Source: G963677915 sp963677915 (GTDB lineage Bacteria > Bacillota > Clostridia > Lachnospirales > Vallitaleaceae). Taken from it: DNA of 64,000 bases. Of this stretch, positions 51,470 to 60,665 are shown one piece after another. The notes beneath the pieces are model-generated. The model worked only from the letters and a program-made list of their open reading frames with translations. It was not told where the DNA came from and made no database searches. The number at the start of each line of letters is the position of its first letter. Position 1 is the first letter of the stretch. The stretch is from positions 4,347-68,346 of the forward strand of contig CAXXGE010000004.1 of assembly GCA_963677915.2 (NCBI GenBank), in the 5' to 3' direction. Both the position numbers and the translations under genes were made by a program.

Positions 51470-52801
51470 ATGCATGCAGACAACAGACTGATACTCCATG
51501 AACTGAAAGTGAATAGAATCGCCGAACAACTGGCAAAACGCTCAAGCACAAAGCCGGTGAGTCTTAAAAAAAAGGCTGTTTCCCATGAAGTTCCCAAGCT
51601 GAACGATAAAAGACATACGGACGAAAAAATCGACATCAGCGATTTGGACGGCATTATCAGTATCAATACGGATAAACGTATATGCACTGCAGAACCAGGT
51701 GCGACATTCGCCAAGGTCGTCGAGGCGACAATCAAATGCGGCCTTGCCCCTGTCGTAGTGCCAGAACAAAGGACAATCACCATCGGAGGTGCAGTCGCAG
51801 GCTGTTCCATCGAATCCATGTCTTTCAAATACGGTGGATTCCATGACAACTGCCTGGAATACGAGGTCGTCACTGCCAAAGGCGACGTATTGACATGCTC
51901 ACCCGACAACGAGAACCACCTGGTGTTCCAGATGGTGCACGGCACTTTTGGCACGCTCGGAATCATCACGCGCCTTACCTTCAGGCTCATTTCCGTCAAG
52001 CCCTTTGTCAAGGTAACCTATGAGAAATACGGCACGCTTGGAGAATACATGGAAGCGATCTGGCGTCATTATGAAAATAGGGACATCGATTTCATGGACG
52101 GCATCATCCATTCGCCGGAAGCGTATGTCCTTTGCGCGGGCAATTTTGTCGAAAAGGCGCCCTACACCCACAGCTATGACTGGCTGAAAATATACTACCT
52201 AAGTACCTCCAAGCGGAAAGAGGATTACCTTAAGACACCCGATTATTTCTTCAGATACAACAGCGGCGGAACCAGTGTGCGGCCGAAATCATTTATCTGC
52301 AGGCTGCTGTTCGGATGGTTCATCAATTCCAGCAATACACTGAAATTCGCCAAAACATTCAGGAAGTTCATATCTCCTGACATCATTCCGTTGACAGTCG
52401 ATATATTCATACCCTATTCGAAGATGGATGCGTTCATGGAATGGCACAGGAAAGAAGTCGGCCATTTTCCGCTGTGGTGTGTGCCCTACAAGATTGTGCG
52501 CAGGTATGAATGGGTGGCGAATGAATTCCTGGAAAAGATTGATGATGAACTCATGATCGACATCGCCATCTATAACATGCAGACGGAGAACAAAGAGTAT
52601 TACTACAGAATCATTGAGAAAAAACTGTACGAGCTGGGGGCCATCAAGACGCTCATATCGACCAATCTGTATTCCGAAGAGGATTTCTGGAAGATATGGA
52701 ATAAAAAGAACTATGACCTGGTCAAGAGCAGGACTGATCCGGACAATATCTTCAGGGGACTGTACGAAAAGATGTGCAGGGCAGCAAACGGACTGGACTG
52801 A
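51470..52801 (+). CDS. FAD-linked oxidoreductase, DHCR24/DWARF1-like
   Basis: 443 residues from ATG 51470, 7 nt after GGAGGG. PCMH-type FAD domain: SDLDGIISINTDKRICTAEPGATFAKVVEATIKCGLAPVVVPEQRTITIGGAVAG (about 60-120) and GTFGTLGIITRLTF. The C-terminal part (RFIPYSKMDAFMEW-like DIFIPYSKMDAFMEWHRKEVGHFPLWCVPYK; SEEDFWKIWNKKNYDLVKSRTDPDNIFRGLYEKMC) resembles delta24-sterol reductases. Bacteria with this family usually reduce or desaturate a lipid. First gene of a probable five-gene lipid operon. Confidence 0.85.
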   Translation: MHADNRLILHELKVNRIAEQLAKRSSTKPVSLKKKAVSHEVPKLNDKRHTDEKIDISDLDGIISINTDKRICTAEPGATFAKVVEATIKCGLAPVVVPEQRTITIGGAVAGCSIESMSFKYGGFHDNCLEYEVVTAKGDVLTCSPDNENHLVFQMVHGTFGTLGIITRLTFRLISVKPFVKVTYEKYGTLGEYMEAIWRHYENRDIDFMDGIIHSPEAYVLCAGNFVEKAPYTHSYDWLKIYYLSTSKRKEDYLKTPDYFFRYNSGGTSVRPKSFICRLLFGWFINSSNTLKFAKTFRKFISPDIIPLTVDIFIPYSKMDAFMEWHRKEVGHFPLWCVPYKIVRRYEWVANEFLEKIDDELMIDIAIYNMQTENKEYYYRIIEKKLYELGAIKTLISTNLYSEEDFWKIWNKKNYDLVKSRTDPDNIFRGLYEKMCRAANGLD

Positions 52802-52846
52802 CGGTATCAGGAAATTCATCGATAATCATAATTGGAGGTGTCCTTT

Positions 52847-54655
52847 ATGAATGCTTCAATGTCTGCAAGCGAAATGCTTTACTATTCATTCCTATCCGGT
52901 GCTGCTGCCGTCGATGACCAGAAGCAATATCTAAACAGAATCAATGTATTTCCCGTTCGAGACGGCGATACCGGTACCAATCTCATGTCGACGCTGAATT
53001 CGATCATCGAAGAGACCAAGGTTGATACCACCGTTAAAGCTACGGTAGCATCGATGGCAGATGCGGCGCTAGCTGGTGCAAGGGGGAATTCGGGGATTAT
53101 TTTTGCCCAGTTCATCAATGGTGTGAACGAGGCAATGGATGACAAGGAAGAGCTCAGTATCCACCGTTTCGCTGCAATACTGAAAAATGCGGTGCCATAT
53201 GTTTACAGCGGTATCATGAGCCCTGTCGAAGGGACGATGATTACTGTCATAAGGGAATGGGTGGAGAGCATTTATATAATGAAAGACAAGGTGCGAAGTT
53301 TTGAGGAACTGATGTCCAAGACGCTTCAGTTTGCGAGAAAGTCCCTGGAAAGGACACCCGAGCAATTGGAAGTGTTGAAAAAAGCGTCGGTACTGGATTC
53401 GGGTGCCGCCGGATTCGTTGCGTTTCTGGAAGGTGCAGCCGGTTTTCTGAAGCACAAGGATGTCGGTCGTCTGAAGCGCCCGAGCAAGCAGGTCGTCATT
53501 GAATTGCCGCATATGGACTATCATGACGAAGTGCATTACAGATACTGTACAGAAGCAATGCTGTCGGGACAGAAACTGGATGCGGATGTCATACGCAAGC
53601 AATTAGGCGAGATGGGCGACTCTGTCATCGTGGCAGGAAACCCTTCCCATATGCGCATACACATCCACTCGAACAAACCGGAATCAGTAATGGAAATGCT
53701 GGCCGGCATGGGTTCCGTATACCAGCAGAAAGTGGACGACATGGTGTTCCAGAACAGGATTATGCAGTCAAGGCTTAGCGATACGGCAATCGTTACGGAT
53801 TCAATCGCCGATATATCCCAGGAGCTGATTGACCGCTATCAGATCCACGTCATCCCCCTGCCCATTAGTGTGGATGGTGATGCGTACCTCGATAAAACCA
53901 CGCTCACAACAGGGCAGCTGTATAGATTCATGAACCGGACGGAAGGCTATCCTTCAACATCACAGCCCTCAATAAGAGACATCGAGAACCGTTTGTCCTA
54001 CCTTGCAGGTATCTACAATAACATTCTGGCTGTGACCGTATCGAAGGAAATGAGCGGCACATACAATGGATTTCTTCAGGTTGCGGAATCACTGGCTGAG
54101 AGCGGATACCCCATAGAGGTGGTCAACTCAAGACTCAACTCGGGTGCTGAGGGACTTCTGGTGCTTCAGGCCGCCCGCATGCTTGCAGAAGGTCGAAGTT
54201 TTAAGGAGACTGTGGATTGGGTGAAACTGAATAGGTCCAGTACAAGAATCTTGGTCAGTCTGGATACGCTGAAATACATGGTAAGAGGCGGACGTGTATC
54301 GCCAATAAAAGGACTGGCCGCCAAGCTATTGAACCTGAAGCCGATCGTGTCCATCGATGAGCAGGGCAAGGGCATTGTTTACGGAAAGGCTTTCAGTTCA
54401 AGGGGCAACCTCAAGAAAATAATCGACCTGGTGTCGGACGCCAATGAAAAGAGCGGCATCCTTGCCTATTCCATTGTTCATGCAGACAATCTGAAGACTG
54501 CAGAAATGGTCGCAACGAGACTGAAGGGGATTACAGGGAAGGACCCGGAATACATCACGGAAATATCCGCAGTTGTCGCACTGAACGCCGGCATCGGTAC
54601 TGTGGCGGTTTCTTTTACGACTGCTCAAACAAAAGGAGAGGGGGGCCTGACATGA
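52847..54655 (+). CDS. DAK2 (FakA-like) and DegV (FakB-like) fusion: putative fatty acid kinase
   Basis: 602 residues from ATG 52847 (GGAGGTGTCCTTT). Residues about 5-200 form a DhaL/DAK2 kinase domain: INVFPVRDGDTGTNLMSTL, AALAGARGNSGIIFAQF, GTMITVIREW and DSGAAGFVAFLEG. A middle FakA-type segment (about 220-310, HIHSNKPESVMEMLAGMG) follows. Residues about 315-600 are a DegV fatty-acid-binding domain: AIVTDSIADISQELIDRY, PSTSQPS, LAVTVSKEMSGTYNG, YMVRGGRVSPIKG. Usually FakA and FakB are separate; together they make acyl-phosphate from fatty acids. Second gene of the lipid operon. Confidence 0.9.
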   Translation: MNASMSASEMLYYSFLSGAAAVDDQKQYLNRINVFPVRDGDTGTNLMSTLNSIIEETKVDTTVKATVASMADAALAGARGNSGIIFAQFINGVNEAMDDKEELSIHRFAAILKNAVPYVYSGIMSPVEGTMITVIREWVESIYIMKDKVRSFEELMSKTLQFARKSLERTPEQLEVLKKASVLDSGAAGFVAFLEGAAGFLKHKDVGRLKRPSKQVVIELPHMDYHDEVHYRYCTEAMLSGQKLDADVIRKQLGEMGDSVIVAGNPSHMRIHIHSNKPESVMEMLAGMGSVYQQKVDDMVFQNRIMQSRLSDTAIVTDSIADISQELIDRYQIHVIPLPISVDGDAYLDKTTLTTGQLYRFMNRTEGYPSTSQPSIRDIENRLSYLAGIYNNILAVTVSKEMSGTYNGFLQVAESLAESGYPIEVVNSRLNSGAEGLLVLQAARMLAEGRSFKETVDWVKLNRSSTRILVSLDTLKYMVRGGRVSPIKGLAAKLLNLKPIVSIDEQGKGIVYGKAFSSRGNLKKIIDLVSDANEKSGILAYSIVHADNLKTAEMVATRLKGITGKDPEYITEISAVVALNAGIGTVAVSFTTAQTKGEGGLT

Positions 54656-55419
54656 ATCCAATGATTGCTTCAGCACTTTTCGTTTTTATTTACATATGCT
54701 CACTTTTCGTCACCGCCCAGGTGCTGAGAAACAACAGTATCGTCGATATCGCTTGGGGCATGGGTTTTACGGGCATCGGTCTGGTGAGCCTGTTCTTCTC
54801 TGGAAACTTCGGAAGCGGCAATATCGTTCTTGCAGCGATGACAGCCATCTGGGGCGTTCGGCTATCCTTGCACATATACCGCAGGAACAGAGGAAAAGGC
54901 GAAGACTTCCGATATGCAGCGTGGAGAAAGGCATGGGGCAGGTATTTCCTAGTGCGTTCCTTTTTCCAGGTTTTCATGCTTCAAGGATTTTTTATGTTCA
55001 TCATAGCTTTGCCGATTTCTATGGCCAACTTTTCAGAAGGCAGTCTCGGCGCTGCCATGGTACCCGGGATTCTCATATGGACGTGCGGTTTCGTTCTGGA
55101 AACTGTCAGCGACCGACAGCTTGTAGCATTCAAGAGGAAATCCGGCAACAAGGGGAAAATTATGAAAAGCGGCGTCTGGAGATACAGCAGGCATCCGAAC
55201 TATTTCGGAGAGGCTCTATGCTGGTGGGGCATATTCGTGGCAGCCTATCCTATCAGCGGCTCCCAAGTGTCGGTGGTCGGCCCGATTACAATTACGTATC
55301 TTCTTGTTTTTGTGTCTGGTGTCCCCCTGCTCGAGAAACATTATGAGAATAACCCTGAATACCAGGCGTATGCTAAGTCGACGTCGATTTTCATACCTTG
55401 GTTTCCAAAAAGCAAATGA
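54652..55419 (+). CDS. DUF1295 membrane protein (steroid 5-alpha-reductase fold)
   Basis: 255 residues with about six transmembrane helices. C-terminal signature GVWRYSRHPNYFGEALCWWGIFVAAYP and EKHYENNPEYQAYAKSTSIFIPWFPK as in DUF1295/isoprenylcysteine-methyltransferase-like reductases. Members are thought to reduce double bonds of lipids with NADPH. Overlaps the upstream gene by 4 bp (ATGA) and precedes DUF2177. Confidence 0.9.
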   Translation: MNPMIASALFVFIYICSLFVTAQVLRNNSIVDIAWGMGFTGIGLVSLFFSGNFGSGNIVLAAMTAIWGVRLSLHIYRRNRGKGEDFRYAAWRKAWGRYFLVRSFFQVFMLQGFFMFIIALPISMANFSEGSLGAAMVPGILIWTCGFVLETVSDRQLVAFKRKSGNKGKIMKSGVWRYSRHPNYFGEALCWWGIFVAAYPISGSQVSVVGPITITYLLVFVSGVPLLEKHYENNPEYQAYAKSTSIFIPWFPKSK

Positions 55420-55432
55420 AGAGGAGGCGCTT

Positions 55433-55832
55433 ATGGATTTCATCAAAACATATGTCAGCAGTTTTATCGTTTTTCTTCTGATTGATCTTGTCTGGCTGGG
55501 TATTGCAGCAAAAAAACTCTACAATAGGTACCTCGGATATCTGCTGAGCCCTTCACCGAAACTGGACGGCAGCCATCCTGTTCTATCTGGTTTTTGTCGC
55601 CGGCATCGCCTTCTTTGTCGTCACCCCGGCTCTGGAAAAGCATAGCCTGTTCTATGCTGTCTTTGCGGGCGCCTTTTTCGGCTTCATTGCCTATGCGACC
55701 TATGACCTGACGAATATGGCGACTATCCGGGACTGGCCCGTGGCGATTACCGTTATCGACCTGGTATGGGGAAGTGTACTGACTGCTAGTGTCAGCGCTG
55801 CCACCTACTGGATAAGGAATTCAATATGGTAA
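55433..55832 (+). pseudogene. DUF2177 membrane protein, one frameshift
   Basis: From ATG 55433 (GAGGAGGCGCTT). MDFIKTYVSSFIVFLLIDLVW, then after one extra A in AAA (55559-55561) NWTAAILFYLVFVAGIAFFVVTPALEKHSLFYAVFAGAFFGFIAYATYDLTNMATIRDWPVAITVIDLVWGSVLTA. About 132 residues, four helices, the full DUF2177 length. Function unknown; often beside DUF1295 and lipid methyltransferases. The end overlaps the next gene. Sequencing indel likely. Confidence 0.85.
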
Positions 55833-56521
55833 ACAAGGACTTCATTAGGAACAACATCATGGGCCCCAATCCTATGAAAATGATAGAGGAACTGCTGGCG
55901 CACCATCTGATACCGGCGGATTCCCTGGTGATGGACCTAGGGTGCGGAAAAGGCGTTACATCTGTATTCCTGGCGAAGGAGTACGGTCTGCGAGTCTTTG
56001 CAGTTGACCTGTGGATTTCCCCTTCTGAGAACTGGGAAAGATTCAAAAAAATGGGACTGGATTCCAAACAGGTTGTCCCGATTTATGCTGAAGCACACAA
56101 TCTTCCCTTTGCCGAGAAGTTTTTCGATTCGGTCGTCTGTATAGATGCCTACCATTATTTCGGGGCCGATCCGGACTTCCTTGACAAGCATCTGCTTCCC
56201 TTCGTGAAAGAAGGCGGGTTCCTGCTGATTGCAATCCCGGGAATCAAAGAGGACTTCGATGACAATATCCCTGAGGAGATGCTCTTTTCATGGACGGAGG
56301 AGGAGATTGAGATGTTGCGGAGCACGGCGTACTGGACTGGAATTTTCGAGAGTTCGAAGGGCGCTGAAATAGTCTCGAAATTCGAGCTGGAGGGCTTCGA
56401 TGAATGCTGGAACGATTGGCTAGTTTGTGACAACGAATATGCTGTCAGCGACAGGGCGTCTATGGAAGCAGGTGCCGGTAAGTACATGAACCTGCTTGGA
56501 TTCATTCTGAAGAAGAGTTGA
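55826..56521 (+). CDS. class I SAM-dependent methyltransferase
   Basis: 231 residues. SAM-binding motif I VMDLGCGKGVTSVFLAKEYGLRVFAVDLW (about 35-63), motif IV SVVCIDAYHYFGADPDFL, and FLLIAIPG. It resembles small-molecule or lipid methyltransferases (Cfa-like domain arrangement without the N-terminal extension); substrate unknown. Overlaps the DUF2177 stop by 7 bp, last gene of the lipid operon; REP locus 9 begins 4 bp after its stop. Confidence 0.9.
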   Translation: MVNKDFIRNNIMGPNPMKMIEELLAHHLIPADSLVMDLGCGKGVTSVFLAKEYGLRVFAVDLWISPSENWERFKKMGLDSKQVVPIYAEAHNLPFAEKFFDSVVCIDAYHYFGADPDFLDKHLLPFVKEGGFLLIAIPGIKEDFDDNIPEEMLFSWTEEEIEMLRSTAYWTGIFESSKGAEIVSKFELEGFDECWNDWLVCDNEYAVSDRASMEAGAGKYMNLLGFILKKS

Positions 56522-56525
56522 CGTG

Positions 56526-56593
56526 GTGCCAGGGGGTCAGACCTTTTGGCACTGCGGACGAGAGGTGTGCCAAAAGGTCTGACCCCCTGGCAC
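56526..56593. repeat. REP-like palindrome pair (locus 9)
   Basis: Inverted copies 56526-56552 and 56567-56593, GGGTCAGACC subtype, 14 bp apart. The right copy abuts the truncated Sir2 gene. Confidence 0.9.
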
Positions 56594-56610
56594 CGCCCAA
56601 TCGGAAGGTG

Positions 56611-57206
56611 AACTCACGGAGAGCGGCATACCGGATTTCAGAAGTGAGAGCGGTATCTATGCCACCGTTAAGGAATATGGCATAGCCCCTGAACGGATTC
56701 TGTCCCATACTTTTTTCATGAAGGATCCGGAACTGTTTTACGACTTCTACAGAAAGAAAATCATACATAGCAGTGCCCGGCCCAATTCTGCCCATATAGC
56801 TTTGGCGAAACTGGAGGAAAAGGGGAAGCTGAAAGCGGTCATTACACAGAATATAGACGGGCTGCATCAGCTTGCAGGCAGCAGGAATGTATATGAAATA
56901 CACGGTTCGGTTCACAGGAATTACTGCATGTCTTGCGGCGGACTGATCAAACCTGACGTGGTTCTGTATGAGGAGTCGCTGGACCAAGCCATAATGATGA
57001 AAAGTATCAAGGCCATACAGAAAGCAGAGGTCCTTATTGTAGGAGGGACTTCGCTTAGCGTCTATCCTGCAGCGGGATTGATACAGTATTTCGACGGCAG
57101 GTCTTTGGTGCTCATCAACAAAGGAGAAACGATGGCGGATGATATGGCGGATTTGCGGATTTATGACAGTATTGGGAAGGTGCTGGGAGACGTGATTGGA
57201 ACCTAA
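56611..57206 (+). pseudogene. Sir2-family NAD-dependent deacylase, truncated and with zinc module deleted
   Basis: The recognisable frame starts at TESGIPDFRSESGIY, so the N-terminal GAGxS nucleotide-binding part (about 25 residues) is missing at REP locus 9. ITQNIDGLHQLAGSRNVYEIHGSVHRNYC is intact, including the catalytic His. Then CMSCGGLIKPDVVLYEE shows that about 24 residues between the two CxxC pairs are gone, leaving one CxxC. The end (GGTSLSVYPAAGLIQYF, LINKGETMADDMADL) is normal. It is almost certainly inactive. The stop overlaps the Mut7-C gene by 4 bp. Confidence 0.85.
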
Positions 57207-57943
57207 TCCATAATCTTATGGATGAATGCATTCATCCTACTATAGTGGGTGCCTGGCCAGTAGATACGACCGCAGCCTTCACACAAATGAAGGTCTTCGT
57301 AGGTGTCCCTGACATACTTCGGTATGCGCAGGGGCACTTCATTTTTACTGATTTCATTAAGGATCCCATTGCATTTCAGGCACCGAGTGTAGGGTTTGAT
57401 CAGCGGTAAAAGGCTGTATCTTTGTACCACTTCAGACAATTGCCATTCAGGATCGCTGCTTCGAACACAATAGCCGTAGGAGATTTCAGAACGTTTTAAT
57501 AGTAGCCTGTCACGGGTCAGCAAAATCCTTTGCTCCTTTGAGGAATCTGCAGCCAGTTCAGAATCGGATGCATTATTGCGGTAATGGGAGTCGAAACCAA
57601 GAAGACGCAGATAGGAAGCCAACTTGCCCAGATGTACATCGAGGGTGAACCTTATGTCTGCCGGGGATAAGGGGCATATCCTGTTGATATCTGAAACGTC
57701 CAAACTGGTGAAATGGGGATAAACCGACAGCCTCTCGTTTCTGTGCAAGGTATAATCGAAATCTACAGGAATTCCGTCTACCAGTATGAGTGCAATTTCT
57801 GTATGGGGAACGCCCGAAGATTCGATGAAATGCTTGACAGAGCAACTTTCCTTGAGAGGTTGGCTTGAAGGTTGATGTCTCATTTCTATCGGTATGAAAT
57901 CGTTCAGTTCACTGTAGAATCTCACGACGACATTATTCGACAT
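57203..57943 (-). CDS. Mut7-C RNase domain protein with N-terminal ubiquitin-like domain
   Basis: 246 residues from ATG 57943 (AAAGGGGGCGATACC). N-terminal beta-grasp/Mut7-C-ubiquitin part (VVVRFYSELNDFIPIEMRHQ...ALILVDGIPVDFDYTLHRNERLSVYP) and a C-terminal Mut7-C PIN-like RNase domain (RFTLDVHLGKLASYLRLLGFDSHY, ILLTRDRLLLKR, CLKCNGIL...HLCEGCGRIYWPGTHYSRM with a zinc ribbon of two CxxC). The family is predicted to act on RNA; unproven. Confidence 0.88.
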   Translation of the reverse strand: MSNNVVVRFYSELNDFIPIEMRHQPSSQPLKESCSVKHFIESSGVPHTEIALILVDGIPVDFDYTLHRNERLSVYPHFTSLDVSDINRICPLSPADIRFTLDVHLGKLASYLRLLGFDSHYRNNASDSELAADSSKEQRILLTRDRLLLKRSEISYGYCVRSSDPEWQLSEVVQRYSLLPLIKPYTRCLKCNGILNEISKNEVPLRIPKYVRDTYEDLHLCEGCGRIYWPGTHYSRMNAFIHKIMD

Positions 57944-58023
57944 GGTATCGCCCCCTTTCAAATGTCAGAATATTCAGGTGTCAGGTACTTGTTAATTCAG
58001 GTGGCAGGCATTCGTTAGCACTT

Positions 58024-58063
58024 AAAGGGCAACATCGGAAAAAATCTGATGTTGCCCTTCTTT
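58024..58063. terminator. terminator after subtilase
   Basis: AAAGGGCAACATC...GATGTTGCCCTT stem with short A/T tracts on both sides. Confidence 0.65.
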
Positions 58064-58064
58064 A

Positions 58065-60056
58065 TCACTGTGAGTATATTGGAGGATAAAATACAATATC
58101 AGAGGTGGTTCCATCCAGTATGCAGAATTCGCCGTCAATCTGTACAGAATCGATAACTATCCAGAATCCTAAAGGGAGACCGTCATAGGATTCTTTTTCC
58201 GACTTGAAGACGATATTGCCTTTTCTGTCTGTAATACCTGAGAAAGGAACACTGTTGTCAAAGTACATATCGATTTCCCAGTGGCCTACAACCACGGCGT
58301 CATTTACAGGCTTTCCGTCTAACATGACGTTGACTTTAGCTTCCGCCCATACCATCGTGCCTGACTTGCCAGTCCTCTTGCTGTTAGTACTAATATCGAT
58401 ACTTAGCGTCACTGTCTGTGTTATCGATACCTCAGTAACTGTAATTTCAACCGTTGCCTCTGCCGAGTCAACTTTTCCATCATTTACAACAAATTGGAAA
58501 CTGTCGGGACCAACATAACCTGAATTCGGCTCATAGGTCAAGTTTGGTGCTGAGCCTGACAAGCTGCCATGTGCCGGTTCGCTCGTGACCGTAAATGCCA
58601 GAGCATCTTCATCTATATCAAATCCGGTCAGAGTGATGTCGACTGGTACATCCTCATCCGTAACTACTGCATCGTCGCCGGTTTGACTGTAAGCCACAGC
58701 TGCATCATTGACCGCAGTGACCTCAATTCCGATTGTTGCCGCTGCAGAATCGATTTTTCCATCATTCACTACGAAACCAAAACTGTCAGAGCCGTTATAG
58801 TCCGGATCTGGTATGTAGGTCACGCTGGCAGGTGATACCGTCAGACTTGCAGCGGTTAGAATGCCATGGGAAGGCTCGCTCTTAACTTTGAACGTCAATA
58901 GATCTCCGTCCACATCCGAACCTGTCAGTGTGATAACGACAGATCCATCTTCAGCTACAGTCACGCCGGTTTGATTGTCGGCTACAGGCATCTCATTGGG
59001 TTCAGGCGTTCCGCCCAGTGCGGCTTCTGCGTTCAACAGGCCCCAGCCGTAAGTGGAATCCCATCCTGGAGCACCCAGGTCTGTTGCTGTTCTCTCCAAA
59101 GCCGTCTCCATTCAGATCGGTATTCATATCCCCGCCTGGAGCCACGATATCAATGTCATCTCCATAATTGGAATAAGGTGCCAATTGGTTGTCGTAGCGT
59201 GTCGCACCAACGGCTATGACTTCATCGTATTTGGCTGGATATCCGACATTGCCAGTACCGTCGTTTCCGGCAGCAGCAACGATCGTCACGCCTTGATCAT
59301 ATGCATACTGTACAGCCTGCTGCAGTGTGACAGTACCTTGGGAGGCTCCCAGGCTCATATTAATGACTTTGGCGCCATTGTTTACAGCGTAGTATATACC
59401 ATCCGCTACATCGGCCAAACTTCCTGAACCGGAACCATCCAGTACTTTCACAGGCATCACAGTAGTATTGTACGCAATACCGGCTGCGCCTGTTGCGTTA
59501 TTCGTGCTCTGGGCAATGGTACCGGCCACGTGTGTGCCATGACTATGGTCATCATTTGCATGTGCATCGTTATTTACAAAATCATACCCTGGTTCAAAGG
59601 CTGTTTGTGCAAGATCAGGTGCCAGCATATAGCTGCCATAGTCTTCATAGGCGATCCCTGTATCGACGACTGCTACAATGACTGATTCGCTGCCTGCTGT
59701 GACATCCCATGCCTGTTCCATATTAATACTTGAGAAATGCCATTGATAACTGTATAAAGGGTCGTTTGGCGTTGCATACGCTTTGAAATAGTAGTTCGGC
59801 TCAGCATACTCAATAAAAGAAGCCTGCTGTATTCAGATACCTTTTCCAACACCAATCCAGCCGGTACTTTCATTACCCTGAAATGCTTGTCATTCTTGAA
59901 CTTGACAATCACTTCGTCCTGAACGAATGCCGGTGTGTTTTTCAGCTCATTTCCGTGGAAAACCTTAGGTGCGTCTTTGGGTGCGTCTGCCTGCAACCCG
60001 GTGCAAGTCAACAATAGGAGTGAAAGGATGAGTATGATACTAGTTAATTTCCTCAT
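58065..60056 (-). pseudogene. secreted subtilase (S8) with Ig/cadherin-like repeats, frameshifted and lacking the catalytic serine segment
   Basis: From ATG 60056. Signal peptide (SIILILSLLLLTCTG), an I9-like pro-region (PAFVQDEVIVKFKND), a frame change near 59830, then the catalytic Asp (VIVAVVDTGIAYED) and His (NDDHSHGTHVAGTIAQ). GGDMNTDLNGDGFG is followed almost directly by TATDLGAPGWDSTYGWGLLNAEAAL, so about 60 residues with the GTSMA serine are missing. Two or three tandem Ig-like repeats (DVDGDLLTFKVKSEPSHG..., DIDEDALAFTVTSEPAHG...) and a C-terminal domain follow. Inactive as a protease unless the segment is restored. Confidence 0.85.
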
Positions 60057-60243
60057 TTCGTTTTGCCATCTCCCTTGCTTCATCTTCATGTATCCATAAC
60101 TTTATTATACAACTCGATATCCCTGTTTTCAAGGAATCAGCTGTTCCCATGGGCAGCTCATTACGTATTGCGCTTGAGCGATAATAGTGTAATAATGAAT
60201 ATATAAGTATAGAAAAATGAGGTCTGATACAAGGAGGTTGATC

Positions 60244-60591
60244 ATGAAGAAAGTTGTAATTTTCGCATTTCAAGGAAACCCGACCTGTTTTGTCCACGTT
60301 CTTAAGAATGCCTGGGACATGAATGAAAAAGGTATGGAAGTGGAAGTCGTCATTGAGGGAGAAGCGGTAAAGATTATCAAGGAAGTGGAAGAGACGGATC
60401 ACAAACTAAACGCCCTCTATTTGAAGGTTAAGGAAAAAGGTCTGATTACAGCCATCTGCAAGAATTGTTCGGCAGCAATGGGCGTATTGGAGTTCAACAG
60501 CACGGTCGGCATCCCGGTCGTCGGCAGCATGAGCGGACATCCACCGATGGCGCCTTATATAGAAAAGGGATACCATGTGATAACCATATAG
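60244..60591 (+). CDS. DsrE-family protein
   Basis: 115 residues from ATG 60244 (AAGGAGGTTGATC). KKVVIFAFQGNPTCFVHVLKNAWDMNEKGMEVEVVIEGEAV and a Cys in ICKNCSAAMGV as in DsrE/DsrF-like sulfur-transfer or small-molecule binding proteins. Role unclear. Divergent from the subtilase gene; terminator at 60611. Confidence 0.85.
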   Translation: MKKVVIFAFQGNPTCFVHVLKNAWDMNEKGMEVEVVIEGEAVKIIKEVEETDHKLNALYLKVKEKGLITAICKNCSAAMGVLEFNSTVGIPVVGSMSGHPPMAPYIEKGYHVITI

Positions 60592-60610
60592 TTATTATTT
60601 ACGCAGACTA

Positions 60611-60649
60611 AGAAAGCACCTGTTCTAAATACAGATGCTTTCTTTTTAA
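60611..60649. terminator. terminator of DsrE gene and korB
   Basis: AAGAAAGCACCTGT...ACAGATGCTTTCTTTTT. A/T tracts on both sides make it suitable for the converging korB as well. Confidence 0.8.
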
Positions 60650-60665
60650 TGGTGTAACAGCCACT

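Noticed and set aside
5190..56593. Dispersed palindromes considered as CRISPR repeats or attachment sites
   Set aside because: They are scattered singly or in inverted pairs with no spacer array, integrase or cas genes.
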